Positions 1-7,869 of a stretch of DNA of 64,000 nucleotides are shown here, one piece after another. Position 1 is the stretch's first letter. Every line of letters starts with the position of its first letter. The notes beneath the pieces are model-generated. The model saw only the letters and a program-made list of their open reading frames with translations, was not told where the DNA came from and did not search any database. The translations under genes and the position numbers were made by a program. The DNA comes from Planococcus soli. Its GTDB lineage: Bacteria > Bacillota > Bacilli > Bacillales_A > Planococcaceae. Location of the stretch: contig NZ_WXYN01000011.1 of NCBI RefSeq assembly GCF_016881065.1, positions 124,270-188,269 of the forward strand, in the 5' to 3' direction.

Positions 1-202
1 CAATCCAACAGATGAAGAACTTCAGACATTTTATGATGAAGCACAGGCTCAGCAAGAAGAGGCCGGAGGTGAAGCTCTTCCAGCGTTCGAAGAAGTAAAA
101 CCTGAGCTTGAAGAACAGCTTAGAGTGCAAAAAGAGGGAGAAGCTGTCCAAACCTTGGTCGCGGAGCTTCGTGAAGATGCAGATGTTACAATCAATCTAT
201 AA
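1..202 (+). CDS. C-terminal fragment of a SurA/PrsA-like protein (partial)
   Basis: The reading frame is open from base 2 and ends with TAA at 200-202, giving 66 residues of a gene that starts before the window. The fragment is very acidic and helical, with a segment of the type FEEVKPELEEQL followed by LRVQKEGE. This resembles the C-terminal helical part of SurA-N/PrsA-type extracytoplasmic foldases, which chaperone secreted proteins. No catalytic domain lies inside the window, so the family assignment is inference from the tail only. A strong terminator follows directly, so it is the last gene of its unit. Confidence 0.5.
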   Translation, partial: NPTDEELQTFYDEAQAQQEEAGGEALPAFEEVKPELEEQLRVQKEGEAVQTLVAELREDADVTINL

Positions 203-212
203 ATAGAAAAAA

Positions 213-239
213 CCAGATCCCCGTGGATCTGGTTTTTTT
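213..239 (+). terminator. Rho-independent terminator
   Basis: A perfect 8-bp stem (CCAGATCC / GGATCTGG) with a 4-nt loop is followed by seven T. It sits 10 bp after the stop of the partial gene at the left edge, and just past the end of the convergent membrane-protein gene. Confidence 0.9.
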
Positions 240-248
240 CTGTCTAAT

Positions 249-713
249 TTATACTATCTGATAGATTTTTTCTGTTACTTCCTCAACCTTCATAATGTAA
301 ATATAGATCAGGCAAAGCAAAGCGGCGAGAGGAAGTGCTGCAAAAACCACCGTTTTAAAGTGATGGCTGATCGCGAAAAAGGAAACGCGATGCCGTTCAA
401 AAAACAAAAACAGCCAGACAGGAACGGCAAATACGATGACCAGCAGAATGTTGTGGATGAAATCTATTTCGTTTTTCAACAAGGCAAACCGCAAGTAATC
501 GCCCGTATCCCATAGCTCCTTGCTGAACCGATAGTTTTCCTGGTTTAAATGACCAATCTGCAGGGCAAATCGTGTTTCCGTTTCACTGTAATCAAGAACT
601 CCCGGAAAAATTTTTAAATTGTAAATCATATAGTACAACAAGATGAACAAAGAAAAGTAAGATAATGCCTTTATCAGCAGGATCGTTTTTTCGCGTCGGT
701 GAGTCAATGTCAT
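249..713 (-). CDS. Hypothetical membrane protein, 154 aa
   Basis: I do not recognise the family. A hydrophobic helix lies near residues 12-33 after a basic start (HRREK), which implies a cytoplasmic N-terminus. A polar stretch of about 50 residues, probably outside, follows. Two more helices lie near 85-105 and 118-142, so three membrane spans are expected. The ATG is supported by a GAGGAGG ribosome binding site six bases upstream on the minus strand. It is a single gene between a converging terminator and a long gene-free stretch, so context gives no functional clue. Confidence 0.65.
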   Translation of the reverse strand: MTLTHRREKTILLIKALSYFSLFILLYYMIYNLKIFPGVLDYSETETRFALQIGHLNQENYRFSKELWDTGDYLRFALLKNEIDFIHNILLVIVFAVPVWLFLFFERHRVSFFAISHHFKTVVFAALPLAALLCLIYIYIMKVEEVTEKIYQIV

Positions 714-1312
714 GGCAGCCTCCTCACAAGTTTGATGGGGTAAATGAAAAGCCCGAGAGTAAGTTTTGGATTTCCTGTATATTTTTAAGCTACCCTAATA
801 TTTGGGCATATAACAGTTCTATGCAATTGTCTTTGATTTCTTCCGTTACTGACAGATAAATAAAATTTAATTTTAAAAGTTCCGAAGGCCGGACTTGTTC
901 AGCTTAAACAGTGGTTTCATGCTGCTTTGCGAAAAAACGGCTGCCCTTGGAAATTAAGCCGTATGCCTGCGAAGCACCTGCCTGCAGCGGTCTTATCGCA
1001 AAGAAATGTTTTCTAAATGAAAACGATTTGGTTGATCCGTACAAAAAGGGCATCAGTATGTCGAATTTTCAGTAAAATTATTTTTGGATTTTCCCAAGGC
1101 TTTTTAGGGACAGCAGGTTTGACAGGACAGGAAATCTTCCGTATCCTTTACACTTGTGATAAAGAGAAACTTCAGTTCAGTGGGGTTCTTCATTCGCCGC
1201 TGGTTTTTAGTTGATCAATTCGGTCTTTAACGGTCAGGGGGCTCCCGCTATAAAAAGTGGGGGTCTTGCTGGGCGTTGAAGCGGAACAAAAAAGAAAAAG
1301 GAGGGGTACTAT
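714..1312. other. Gene-free intergenic stretch (about 600 bp)
   Basis: No open frame here has a ribosome binding site or protein-like composition. A short inverted repeat (GTTTTC-N5-GAAAAC) lies at 1008-1024, and a G-rich stretch at 1238-1275 precedes the BCCT gene. This is presumably the 5' regulatory region of both flanking genes, but I cannot place a convincing promoter. Confidence 0.4.
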
Positions 1313-2809
1313 ATGAAGAAAGTAACCAATGTTTTTTGGATTGCTCTTGCACTCGTATTATTGGCCATTGGCTATGGCGCATTTGCACCCGATAATTTTG
1401 CAGAAGTTACCGGGAATATAGAATCATTCCTGACAACTTCGTTTGGATGGTATTATTTATTGATAGTTTCCATCATGGTTTTATTCTGTCTATTTTTCCT
1501 TATCAGTCCGATGGGGCAAATTAAATTAGGCAAAGACACAGACAAGCCCGAGTTTTCATTTGGGACATGGATTGCCATGCTGTTTTCAGCAGGAATGGGA
1601 ATCGGTCTTGTGTTCTGGGGAGCAGCAGAACCGTTGTCGCATTTTGCGATTGACCCGGCAACTGCAGAACCTGGAAGCGCAGAAGCAATGCGTGAATCAA
1701 TGCGTTTCAGCTTTTTCCACTGGGGAATTCACGCATGGGCTATTTACGCCGTAGTGGCGTTGGCACTTGCTTATTCCCAGTTCCGAAAAGGGGAACCCGG
1801 ATTGGTTTCCGCAACCTTGAAACCTTTGTTCGGTGACAAGATGAAGGGGCCATGGGGGACACTTGTTGACGCTATTGCTGTTTTTGCAACAGTTGTTGGT
1901 GTCGCAACTACTCTGGGCTTTGGTGCTATTCAAATTAATGGAGGCCTGGCTTTCTTATTTGACGGCATACCGGGAGACAATTTCATCGTTCAATTGATCA
2001 TCATCGCCATTGTAACGGTTCTGTTCATGATTTCGGCATGGTCTGGTTTGAGCAAAGGGATCAAGTATCTGTCCAACACCAACATGGTGCTGGCAGTGGT
2101 CTTGCTTCTGGCGGTTATTATCCTTGGACCAACCCTATTGATTATGAACATGTTCACCGATACAATCGGCACGTACTTCCAGAACCTGGTTGAGATGAGT
2201 TTCCGTGCAGGTCCTATTGATGGTGAAAACCGCGCCTGGATCGATGGATGGACCATCTTCTATTGGGCTTGGTGGATATCTTGGGCACCATTCGTTGGTA
2301 TTTTCATTGCACGCGTATCCAGAGGACGGACAATTCGCCAGTTCCTATTAGGCGTTTTGATGATTCCGACCTTTATCAGCTTTCTTTGGTTCGCTGCTTT
2401 TGGTACAACGGCGATCGATGTACAAAACAGTGGTGTGGATCTGACAGGATTGTTGACTGAAGAGACATTGTTCGCGGTTTTTGCTGAATTGCCTCTGGGT
2501 GTTCTGCTGTCAGTCATTGCGATTTTCCTGATTACAACGTTCTTCGTCACTTCTGCCGATTCTGCGACATTTGTTCTTGGAATGCAGACAACAGGCGGTT
2601 CGTTGCATCCGCAAAATTCAGTGAAATTGACATGGGGGATTGCCCAATCGGCAATCGCTGTTATCTTATTGTCAACTGGCGGGCTTGATACATTGCAGAC
2701 CGTGCTGATCATTGCGGCATTCCCGTTCTCGATCATCATGCTGCTGATGATGGCATCCTTCTACAAAGCATTGAATATTGAATACAAAGCCATAAAACGC
2801 AAACGTTAA
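1313..2809 (+). CDS. opuD: BCCT-family glycine betaine/carnitine/choline transporter
   Basis: A secondary transporter of the betaine/carnitine/choline family, which imports compatible solutes with sodium during osmotic stress. The 498 residues match the OpuD/BetP length with about 12 membrane helices. The family signatures are visible: [14 protein letters not shown] near residue 97 and the tryptophan-rich [12 protein letters not shown] segment near 320, followed by ISRGRT-like residues ([10 protein letters not shown]). An AGGAGGGG site precedes the ATG. It is a single-gene unit closed by a terminator directly after the stop. Betaine is the most probable substrate by homology to OpuD, but substrate cannot be fixed from sequence. 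It fits a halotolerant host. Confidence 0.85.
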   Translation: MKKVTNVFWIALALVLLAIGYGAFAPDNFAEVTGNIESFLTTSFGWYYLLIVSIMVLFCLFFLISPMGQIKLGKDTDKPEFSFGTWIAMLFSAGMGIGLVFWGAAEPLSHFAIDPATAEPGSAEAMRESMRFSFFHWGIHAWAIYAVVALALAYSQFRKGEPGLVSATLKPLFGDKMKGPWGTLVDAIAVFATVVGVATTLGFGAIQINGGLAFLFDGIPGDNFIVQLIIIAIVTVLFMISAWSGLSKGIKYLSNTNMVLAVVLLLAVIILGPTLLIMNMFTDTIGTYFQNLVEMSFRAGPIDGENRAWIDGWTIFYWAWWISWAPFVGIFIARVSRGRTIRQFLLGVLMIPTFISFLWFAAFGTTAIDVQNSGVDLTGLLTEETLFAVFAELPLGVLLSVIAIFLITTFFVTSADSATFVLGMQTTGGSLHPQNSVKLTWGIAQSAIAVILLSTGGLDTLQTVLIIAAFPFSIIMLLMMASFYKALNIEYKAIKRKR

Positions 2810-2810
2810 A

Positions 2811-2832
2811 ACCGCCGCTTCGGCGGTTTTTT
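2811..2832 (+). terminator. Rho-independent terminator after opuD
   Basis: A 7-bp GC-rich stem (ACCGCCG / CGGCGGT) with a 3-nt loop and a run of six T starts two bases after the opuD stop codon. Confidence 0.9.
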
Positions 2833-2888
2833 CATTGGAAAAGCGGTATAATGGATGTCAGGCAATAACAGGATGGAGGATTTGGAGT

Positions 2889-3788
2889 ATGGAAAAACCG
2901 CACGTATTATTAGTGGATGGAATGGCGCTGCTGTTCCGGTCATTTTTCGCAACATCGGCTGTCGGACAATATTTCCGGACGACTGAAGGTTTGGCAACAA
3001 ATGGCGTACAGGGATTTGCCAGACACGTACTGGCCGCTAAAACAATGATGAAGCCGACTCACATGGCAGTTTGCTGGGATATGGGAGCACGGACGTTCAG
3101 AACAGATCTGTTCGACGGCTATAAAGCTAACCGTCCGGCCCCTCCGGAAGACATGATGCACCAGTTTGATCTGGCCCAATTGGTTTCCGAGCAGCTTGGC
3201 TGGAAAAATTACGGCGAAGCTGGAATTGAAGCGGATGATTTTATCGGCTCTTTCACCAAGCAATGGCAGGACCAGGTGGATTTCACGATTATTACCGGTG
3301 ATAAGGATATGCTTCAGCTGCTGACGCCTTCGGTCAATATTGCATTTATGAAAAAAGGATTTCATGTTTACGATGTTTACACAGAAGCGCGGTTCGTCGA
3401 AGAATATGGCATACAGCCTGCACAATTCGCGGATGTCAAAGCGTTCATGGGCGATCCGAGCGATGGCTATCCGGGAGTCAAAGGGATCGGACCGAAGACT
3501 GCGCTTCAGCTCATTCAAAATTACGGTTCAACTGACGGTGTCCTCGACGCCACAGATGAGTTAAAACCCGCGCAGAAAAAGAAAATTGACGAGCATAAAG
3601 AAATGCTGCTGCTATCAAAAAAACTGGCTGTCATCAAATGTGACATCCAGTTGGAGGTGCCCTTGGAGAAACTAGCGGTTTCTTCCTACACCCAAGATCA
3701 TATTCAATTGTGCCGTGACCAGCAATTGCTGCTGCTTGCCAAACAACTGGAGAAAGACGTTGGCATCACTGCCGATCCTTGGGCATAA
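2889..3788 (+). CDS. ypcP: 5'-3' exonuclease (PolA N-terminal domain-like)
   Basis: A stand-alone 5' nuclease of the T5/FEN family, related to the N-terminal domain of DNA polymerase I, expected to remove flaps and RNA primers. Metal-binding acidic motifs are visible: LVDGMALLFRSF near the start, GIEADDFIGS near 110, TGDKDML near 135, and DPSDGYPGVKGIGPKTA (helix-hairpin-helix with catalytic Asp) near 190. An upstream ATG at 2835 is in frame, but the GGAGGATTTGGAG site immediately before 2889 and the domain boundary both support the ATG at 2889 (299 aa). Its last 23 bases overlap the convergent C39-like gene. The B. subtilis homologue is YpcP. Confidence 0.85.
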   Translation: MEKPHVLLVDGMALLFRSFFATSAVGQYFRTTEGLATNGVQGFARHVLAAKTMMKPTHMAVCWDMGARTFRTDLFDGYKANRPAPPEDMMHQFDLAQLVSEQLGWKNYGEAGIEADDFIGSFTKQWQDQVDFTIITGDKDMLQLLTPSVNIAFMKKGFHVYDVYTEARFVEEYGIQPAQFADVKAFMGDPSDGYPGVKGIGPKTALQLIQNYGSTDGVLDATDELKPAQKKKIDEHKEMLLLSKKLAVIKCDIQLEVPLEKLAVSSYTQDHIQLCRDQQLLLLAKQLEKDVGITADPWA

Positions 3789-4281
3789 TCTTTACAAAGG
3801 TCAGCACTTTACGATTTTCCAAATAAGAAACCGTCCGCATTTTGCTGGGGCGGTTTTTTTGTCCGTTGTCGTGAATATAGAGGAGCAGTTCGCCACCTTC
3901 CTGTTTAAAGCCGATCAGGGGCACCCAGTGGTAGCTATAAGCCGGTTTTGTAAACCATTGAAGGGTGAAATACCGGTCGAACTTCATGGCAAGCGGCCGA
4001 CCCGCTAATAATTCTTCCTTCACTTCTTCGATGTTCCGAACTTTTACTGCTTCATAGCGTGGTCCAGCAATTTTGTGAAAGTTCCTTAGCAGCCTCCAGG
4101 TAAATAAGCCGATGGGGGTCGCGCCAAGAAGCCGGTACAGCTCATTGGTGCCGATTTCCAGCCCTTCGTGAAACTGGAGAATGGACGCCGCAGTAACAGG
4201 TCCACAGGCAGAAGAGCGGTATTTTTTGAGGATAGCCTCATCGTGCTGGGACAGTCCTTGAAAAGCAATCAGTTTCTTCAC
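3766..4281 (-). CDS. C39-like (papain-fold) cysteine peptidase-family protein
   Basis: The sequence has the C39-like pattern: SSACGPVTAASIL (candidate catalytic Cys26 from the chosen start), YHWVPLIGF (His) near 120 and an HDNG turn (Asp) near 140. Family members are bacteriocin-leader-type peptidases or uncharacterised C39_2 proteins; no signal peptide or ABC exporter is attached, so it is probably cytoplasmic. Two GTG codons are possible. The one at 4290 lies inside the AGGAGG sequence, while the GTG at 4281 has an 8-base spacing and is preferred (171 aa). It ends inside the exonuclease gene. The substrate is unknown. Confidence 0.65.
   Translation of the reverse strand: MKKLIAFQGLSQHDEAILKKYRSSACGPVTAASILQFHEGLEIGTNELYRLLGATPIGLFTWRLLRNFHKIAGPRYEAVKVRNIEEVKEELLAGRPLAMKFDRYFTLQWFTKPAYSYHWVPLIGFKQEGGELLLYIHDNGQKNRPSKMRTVSYLENRKVLTFVKIMPKDRQ
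3829..3860 (+). terminator. Terminator of ypcP inside the convergent gene
   Basis: AACCGTCC / GGGCGGTT (one G-T pair) with an 11-nt loop is followed by seven T on the plus strand. It lies within the 3' coding part of the minus-strand C39-like gene, so that coding sequence doubles as the exonuclease terminator. Confidence 0.6.
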
Positions 4282-4309
4282 TGCAGCCACCTCCTGAATC
4301 TAAACAGCC

Positions 4310-4774
4310 TTAACGTTTGGACAGCAATTGATCATTTTCAGTAAGCAGTTGCTGCAAAGCAATTCGGAAAGTCGTATACACTTCCAGCTCCACCTGAATT
4401 CCGGCATGGACGATTTCACGAACAAAGAGGGGGTTAAAGCCTGCATAAATTGCTCGCAGTCCCATCAAGCTCAAAGCTGAATTTAATTGGCTTAGTTCAC
4501 TGGCCAACCCGTTGTAGTCAAATTCGGCGATATCGTCCGCCGTCACACCTGTAAAGTCGAAAACAACACGTTCCGTATCCCGGTGCTTTTCCGCATACTT
4601 TAAAACCTTGCTGCGGATCATATCAAAGCGGTCCTGAAAAATGAAACCGGCGATCGGAACTAGAATGGTTCTCGGAACAATTGATGGGATGATAGGGGCT
4701 GACATATTCTTAATCAGTTTTTCGTAATATACCACTTGCTCTTTTAACTCTTTAATTTCTTGCTGTGAATCCAT
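4310..4774 (-). CDS. STAS-domain protein (RsbR-like output domain)
   Basis: A 154-residue protein with a short coiled-coil start (QQEIKELKEQVVYYEKLIKN), then a STAS fold of the RsbR/stressosome type: the PRTILVPIAGFI strand near 36, VVFDFTGVTADD near 69, and the helix and strand GLRAIYAGFNP near 104. Such domains transmit partner-switching signals to kinases or anti-sigma factors. The residue at the usual phosphorylation strand is within DFTGVT, so a Thr could be phosphorylated, but this is inference. There is no N-terminal globin sensor and no rsb neighbour, so it is an orphan. A CCGGAGG site precedes the ATG. Confidence 0.7.
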   Translation of the reverse strand: MDSQQEIKELKEQVVYYEKLIKNMSAPIIPSIVPRTILVPIAGFIFQDRFDMIRSKVLKYAEKHRDTERVVFDFTGVTADDIAEFDYNGLASELSQLNSALSLMGLRAIYAGFNPLFVREIVHAGIQVELEVYTTFRIALQQLLTENDQLLSKR

Positions 4775-4811
4775 TTATATACCTCCGGAGTAGTTAGTAA
4801 TAGGCAAGTGC

Positions 4812-4893
4812 AAATTGAGTAGACCGAGCTATCCCTTCGGATAGATGAGCCGGGCAGCCTAGTATCATTGGCCATCCCGCAACAACTCAATTT
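4812..4893 (-). other. Possible structured RNA element upstream of the STAS gene
   Basis: Read on the minus strand, the element is closed by a perfect 9-bp stem (AAATTGAGT / ACTCAATTT). It encloses an 8-bp helix with one bulged A (GGGATGGCC / GGCTGCCC) and a 6-bp hairpin (CTATCC-GAAG-GGATAG), a three-way-junction layout. It lies between the thioredoxin terminator and the STAS start, so it could be a leader RNA. I do not recognise it as a known riboswitch class. Confidence 0.35.
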
Positions 4894-4903
4894 AATTGGA
4901 GCG

Positions 4904-4932
4904 AAAAAAAGGAGCAGGCAGGGGCCTACTCG
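4904..4932 (-). terminator. Terminator of the thioredoxin-like gene
   Basis: On the minus strand GAGTAGGC / GCCTGCTC (one mismatch) with a CCCT loop is followed by C and seven T. The stem overlaps the final codons of the gene. Confidence 0.7.
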
Positions 4933-5246
4933 TTTTGGTCGTTCAAAAACTCAGTTACTGATTCGGGTGATTTAGCGTTGGCACTGTGAAGATGAGCTGT
5001 TTTTTCGCCGTCTTTAAAGATCAGCAGGCTCGGTATGCCCATAACGTCATATTTTTCAGCAAGGTCTGGCAGCTCATCGCGGTTGACATCAACCCATTGA
5101 TATTGGTTGAATTCTTCGATGATCGGGTCGATGAACATATCCATGCGCGTGCAATCTGGGCACCAGCCAGCTTGGAATTTCACGATTACCGGTTGTGTAC
5201 CATTTATAACTTCAGTGAATTGTTCGTTTGTAACGATTGATTTCAT
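4926..5246 (-). CDS. Thioredoxin-family protein
   Basis: A 106-residue soluble thioredoxin fold with the redox motif WCPDC (Cys29/Cys32) in place of the classical WCGPC, followed by VDVNRDELPDLAEKYDVMGIPSLLIF with the cis-proline region (GIPS). There is no signal peptide, so it acts in the cytoplasm as a thiol-disulfide reductant or oxidant of unknown client. It resembles B. subtilis YdbP. The ATG follows an AAGGAGG site, and transcription ends at the hairpin overlapping its 3' end. It is divergent from the fad operon, with about 200 bp of shared regulatory DNA. Confidence 0.85.
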   Translation of the reverse strand: MKSIVTNEQFTEVINGTQPVIVKFQAGWCPDCTRMDMFIDPIIEEFNQYQWVDVNRDELPDLAEKYDVMGIPSLLIFKDGEKTAHLHSANAKSPESVTEFLNDQNE

Positions 5247-5416
5247 TTGTATTGCCTCCTTATAGGTTCTCTTTCAGTTTACCGTGCTTTGGCTAAATCG
5301 CAAAGAATTTGTTCTTGAAAATTTAAGGGAATTTTTAACGATTAAATATTGCGAAAAAAGAAAATATAACTTACACTAAGGACATAGAGAACGTTCTATT
5401 TTTTTTAATTAAAAAA

Positions 5417-5434
5417 TGAATGAGTATTCATTCA
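5417..5434 (+). promoter_or_regulatory. FadR-type operator upstream of fadN
   Basis: TGAATGAGTATTCATTCA is an 18-bp near-palindrome matching the Bacillus FadR (TetR family, YsiA) operator pattern TGAATGANTANTCATTCA. It sits 22 bp before the fadN start, between promoter and ribosome binding site, as expected for repression relieved by long-chain acyl-CoA. Confidence 0.8.
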
Positions 5435-5456
5435 AAAATTCAAGGAGGGTTTGCTA

Positions 5457-7841
5457 GTGGCTTACCAAATTAGAAAAGCGGCTGTACTCGGTTCAGGTGT
5501 TATGGGTTCGGGAATTGCAGCGCACCTTGCAAATATTGGAATACCTGTACTATTGCTTGATATTGTCCCGCGTGAATTGACTAAGGAAGAACAGGCAAAA
5601 GGCGCAACTCTTGAAGACAAAGCAGTGCGCAATCGGATTGCAGCCGGTTCTATCCAGAAACTGCTCAAGCAGAAGCCGGCTCCACTAACCGCGAAAAAGA
5701 ATCTTCAGCTGATCACACCAGGGAATCTGGAAGACGATCTGGAAAAGTTAAAAGACGTTGATTGGATCATTGAAGTTATTGTGGAGAACCTTGACGTAAA
5801 AAAATCCTTATACGAAAAAATCGATGGCGTCAGAAGAGACGGCACCATCATTTCTTCCAATACATCAGGCATCAGCATCAACGCGATGGTGGAAGGGCGC
5901 TCAGACGATTTCAGCAAGCATTTCCTGGGAACCCACTTTTTCAATCCGCCGCGCTACCTGAAACTGCTTGAAGTGATTCCTGCGAATACTACTGCCCCGG
6001 AAGTGGTAGAGTTTATGACAATCTTCGGCGAAGACCGTTTAGGCAAAGGCGTAGTAATCGCCAAAGATACGCCAAACTTTATCGCTAACCGGATCGGCAC
6101 ATATGGTTTATTGGTGACCTTGCGTGAAATGATGGCGCGCGGCTATTCAATCGGCGAAGTGGACTCGGTAACAGGACCATTGATCGGCCGTCCGAAATCA
6201 GCAACTTTCCGCACTTTAGATGTGGTCGGGCTCGATACGTTTATGCACGTAGCCAAAAATGTCTATGACCAAACTTCAGGTGAAGAACAACAAGTGTTTA
6301 GAGCCCCGGAATTCATGGCCAAGATGGTTCAAAATGGTTGGCTCGGAGCAAAATCAGGACAAGGATTCTTCTTGAAAAAAGATAAAGAGATTTTAGAGCT
6401 GGATCCAGAAACCTTGGAGTACCGCGCAGCCGGTAAATTGAAAACGCCTTCACAGGAAATGGCCAAGCAGCAAAAAGGCCTGGCAGCTAAAATGAAAACG
6501 CTTGTCTATGCAGAAGACCGGACGGGGGAGCTGCTTTGGAGCATATTCGCTCCGACATTGCGCTATTCGGCCGAACTGACTGGAGAAATTGCAGACGACA
6601 TCGTGGCAATCGACAATGCCATGAAATGGGGCTTTGGCTGGGAACAAGGGCCTTTTGAAACGTGGGACGCAATCGGCGTCAAAAAGTCAGTAGAGAAAAT
6701 GAAGCAGGAGGGACATCCGGTTCCTGCATTCGTGCAGGCTTTGCTCGACAGCGGAAACGAAACCTTCTATAAAGAAGAAAATGGTGACCTTCATTTCTTT
6801 GACGGCACGAGCTACCAGCCCGTACCGGTCAATGAAAAAGTCATCGACTTGAAGCGCTACAAGAAAAAGCATGGCGTCATCAAATCGAATTCAGGTGCAA
6901 GCCTGATTGATCTTGGCGACGGAATTGCCTTGCTGGAATTCCATTCCCGCTCAAATGCCATCGGCTTGGACATCATGCAAATGATCAATTTTGCAGTGGA
7001 CGAAGTAGAGAAAAACTTCAAAGGGCTTGTCATCGGAAACCAAGGCAAAAACTTCTGCGTGGGTGCCAACCTCGGCATGATCCTGATGGAAGCACAAGAC
7101 GACAATATTTTCGAACTTGATTTCACAATCAAAACCTTCCAAAATGCCATGATGAAGATCAAATACAGCAACAAACCAGTTGTAGCTGCGCCGTTTGGCA
7201 TGTCGCTTGGAGGCGGGGCAGAAGTGGCATTGCCGGCTGCGCACATCCAAGCTTCAATGGAAACCTACATGGGATTAGTGGAAGCGGGTGTCGGGCTGAT
7301 TCCTGGCGGCGGCGGAAACAAAGAGCTTTATATGAAGCAGTTGAAAGGCTTGCCGCATGGCGTGACCGTGGACTATCAGAACATTGCCAGCAAAGTCTTC
7401 GAATCGATTGCGATGGCCAAAGTCTCGACTTCAGCAGAAGAAGCACGTGAAACCAACTTCCTGAACTTCGTAGATGGCATCAGCGTTAATAGCGATCACT
7501 TGATTTATGATGCAAAGCAAGCGGCTCTGTCGCTCTATGAAAATGGCTACCAAGCGCCATTGCGTGAAAAAGTGCCAGTCACTGGCGAACCTGGCTACGC
7601 GACCCTGTTACTGGGGGCAGAAGGCATGTTCATTTCTGGCTATATCAGTGAATACGACTTGAAAATCGCCAAAAAACTGGCGTTTGTCCTGTCAGGCGGA
7701 AAAGTTCCATACGGTACGAAAGTGGATGAGCAGTACTTGCTTGACCTCGAACGCCAGGCATTTTTAAGCCTAGTGGCTGAACCGAAAACCCAGCAGCGCA
7801 TGCAGCATATGCTGGTCAAAGGAAAACCATTACGCAATTAA
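5457..7841 (+). CDS. fadN: 3-hydroxyacyl-CoA dehydrogenase / enoyl-CoA hydratase
   Basis: A bifunctional fatty-acid beta-oxidation enzyme performing hydration and NAD-dependent oxidation of acyl-CoA intermediates. The N-terminal Rossmann motif is GSGVMGSGIAAHLA, followed by the 3HCDH domains (NTSGISI, FFNPP and the KDTPNFIANRIG segment). The C-terminal third is a crotonase fold with GKNFCVGANL and LGGGAEVALPAA. This dehydrogenase-then-hydratase order is that of B. subtilis FadN (YusL), the reverse of E. coli FadB. The AGGAGGG site is 8 bases before the GTG at 5457, so that start (794 aa) is preferred over the TTG at 5451. First gene of fadN-fadA-fadE. Confidence 0.93.
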   Translation: MAYQIRKAAVLGSGVMGSGIAAHLANIGIPVLLLDIVPRELTKEEQAKGATLEDKAVRNRIAAGSIQKLLKQKPAPLTAKKNLQLITPGNLEDDLEKLKDVDWIIEVIVENLDVKKSLYEKIDGVRRDGTIISSNTSGISINAMVEGRSDDFSKHFLGTHFFNPPRYLKLLEVIPANTTAPEVVEFMTIFGEDRLGKGVVIAKDTPNFIANRIGTYGLLVTLREMMARGYSIGEVDSVTGPLIGRPKSATFRTLDVVGLDTFMHVAKNVYDQTSGEEQQVFRAPEFMAKMVQNGWLGAKSGQGFFLKKDKEILELDPETLEYRAAGKLKTPSQEMAKQQKGLAAKMKTLVYAEDRTGELLWSIFAPTLRYSAELTGEIADDIVAIDNAMKWGFGWEQGPFETWDAIGVKKSVEKMKQEGHPVPAFVQALLDSGNETFYKEENGDLHFFDGTSYQPVPVNEKVIDLKRYKKKHGVIKSNSGASLIDLGDGIALLEFHSRSNAIGLDIMQMINFAVDEVEKNFKGLVIGNQGKNFCVGANLGMILMEAQDDNIFELDFTIKTFQNAMMKIKYSNKPVVAAPFGMSLGGGAEVALPAAHIQASMETYMGLVEAGVGLIPGGGGNKELYMKQLKGLPHGVTVDYQNIASKVFESIAMAKVSTSAEEARETNFLNFVDGISVNSDHLIYDAKQAALSLYENGYQAPLREKVPVTGEPGYATLLLGAEGMFISGYISEYDLKIAKKLAFVLSGGKVPYGTKVDEQYLLDLERQAFLSLVAEPKTQQRMQHMLVKGKPLRN

Positions 7842-7869
7842 TCGTTGATCATAAAAGGAGGAAATTTAC

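Noticed and set aside
1008-1024. GTTTTC-N5-GAAAAC inverted repeat as an operator or terminator
   Set aside because: It has no T tract, does not follow a gene, and is too short and AT-rich to stand out.
665-1214. Two 64-65-codon frames in the left intergenic region
   Set aside because: The first overlaps the start of the minus-strand membrane protein and neither has a ribosome binding site or family resemblance.
2260-3518. Long minus-strand open frames opposite opuD and ypcP
   Set aside because: They mirror well-conserved plus-strand genes, have no ribosome binding sites and give unlikely, Arg/Ser-rich protein composition.
4812-4893. Hammerhead or twister ribozyme in the structured element
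   Set aside because: The conserved hammerhead core (CTGATGA, GAAA) and the twister loops are absent on both strands.
5388-5399. AGAACGTTCT palindrome upstream of fadN as a possible LexA box
   Set aside because: The Bacillus LexA site needs GAAC and GTTC separated by four bases; here there is no spacer, and the genes are not SOS genes.
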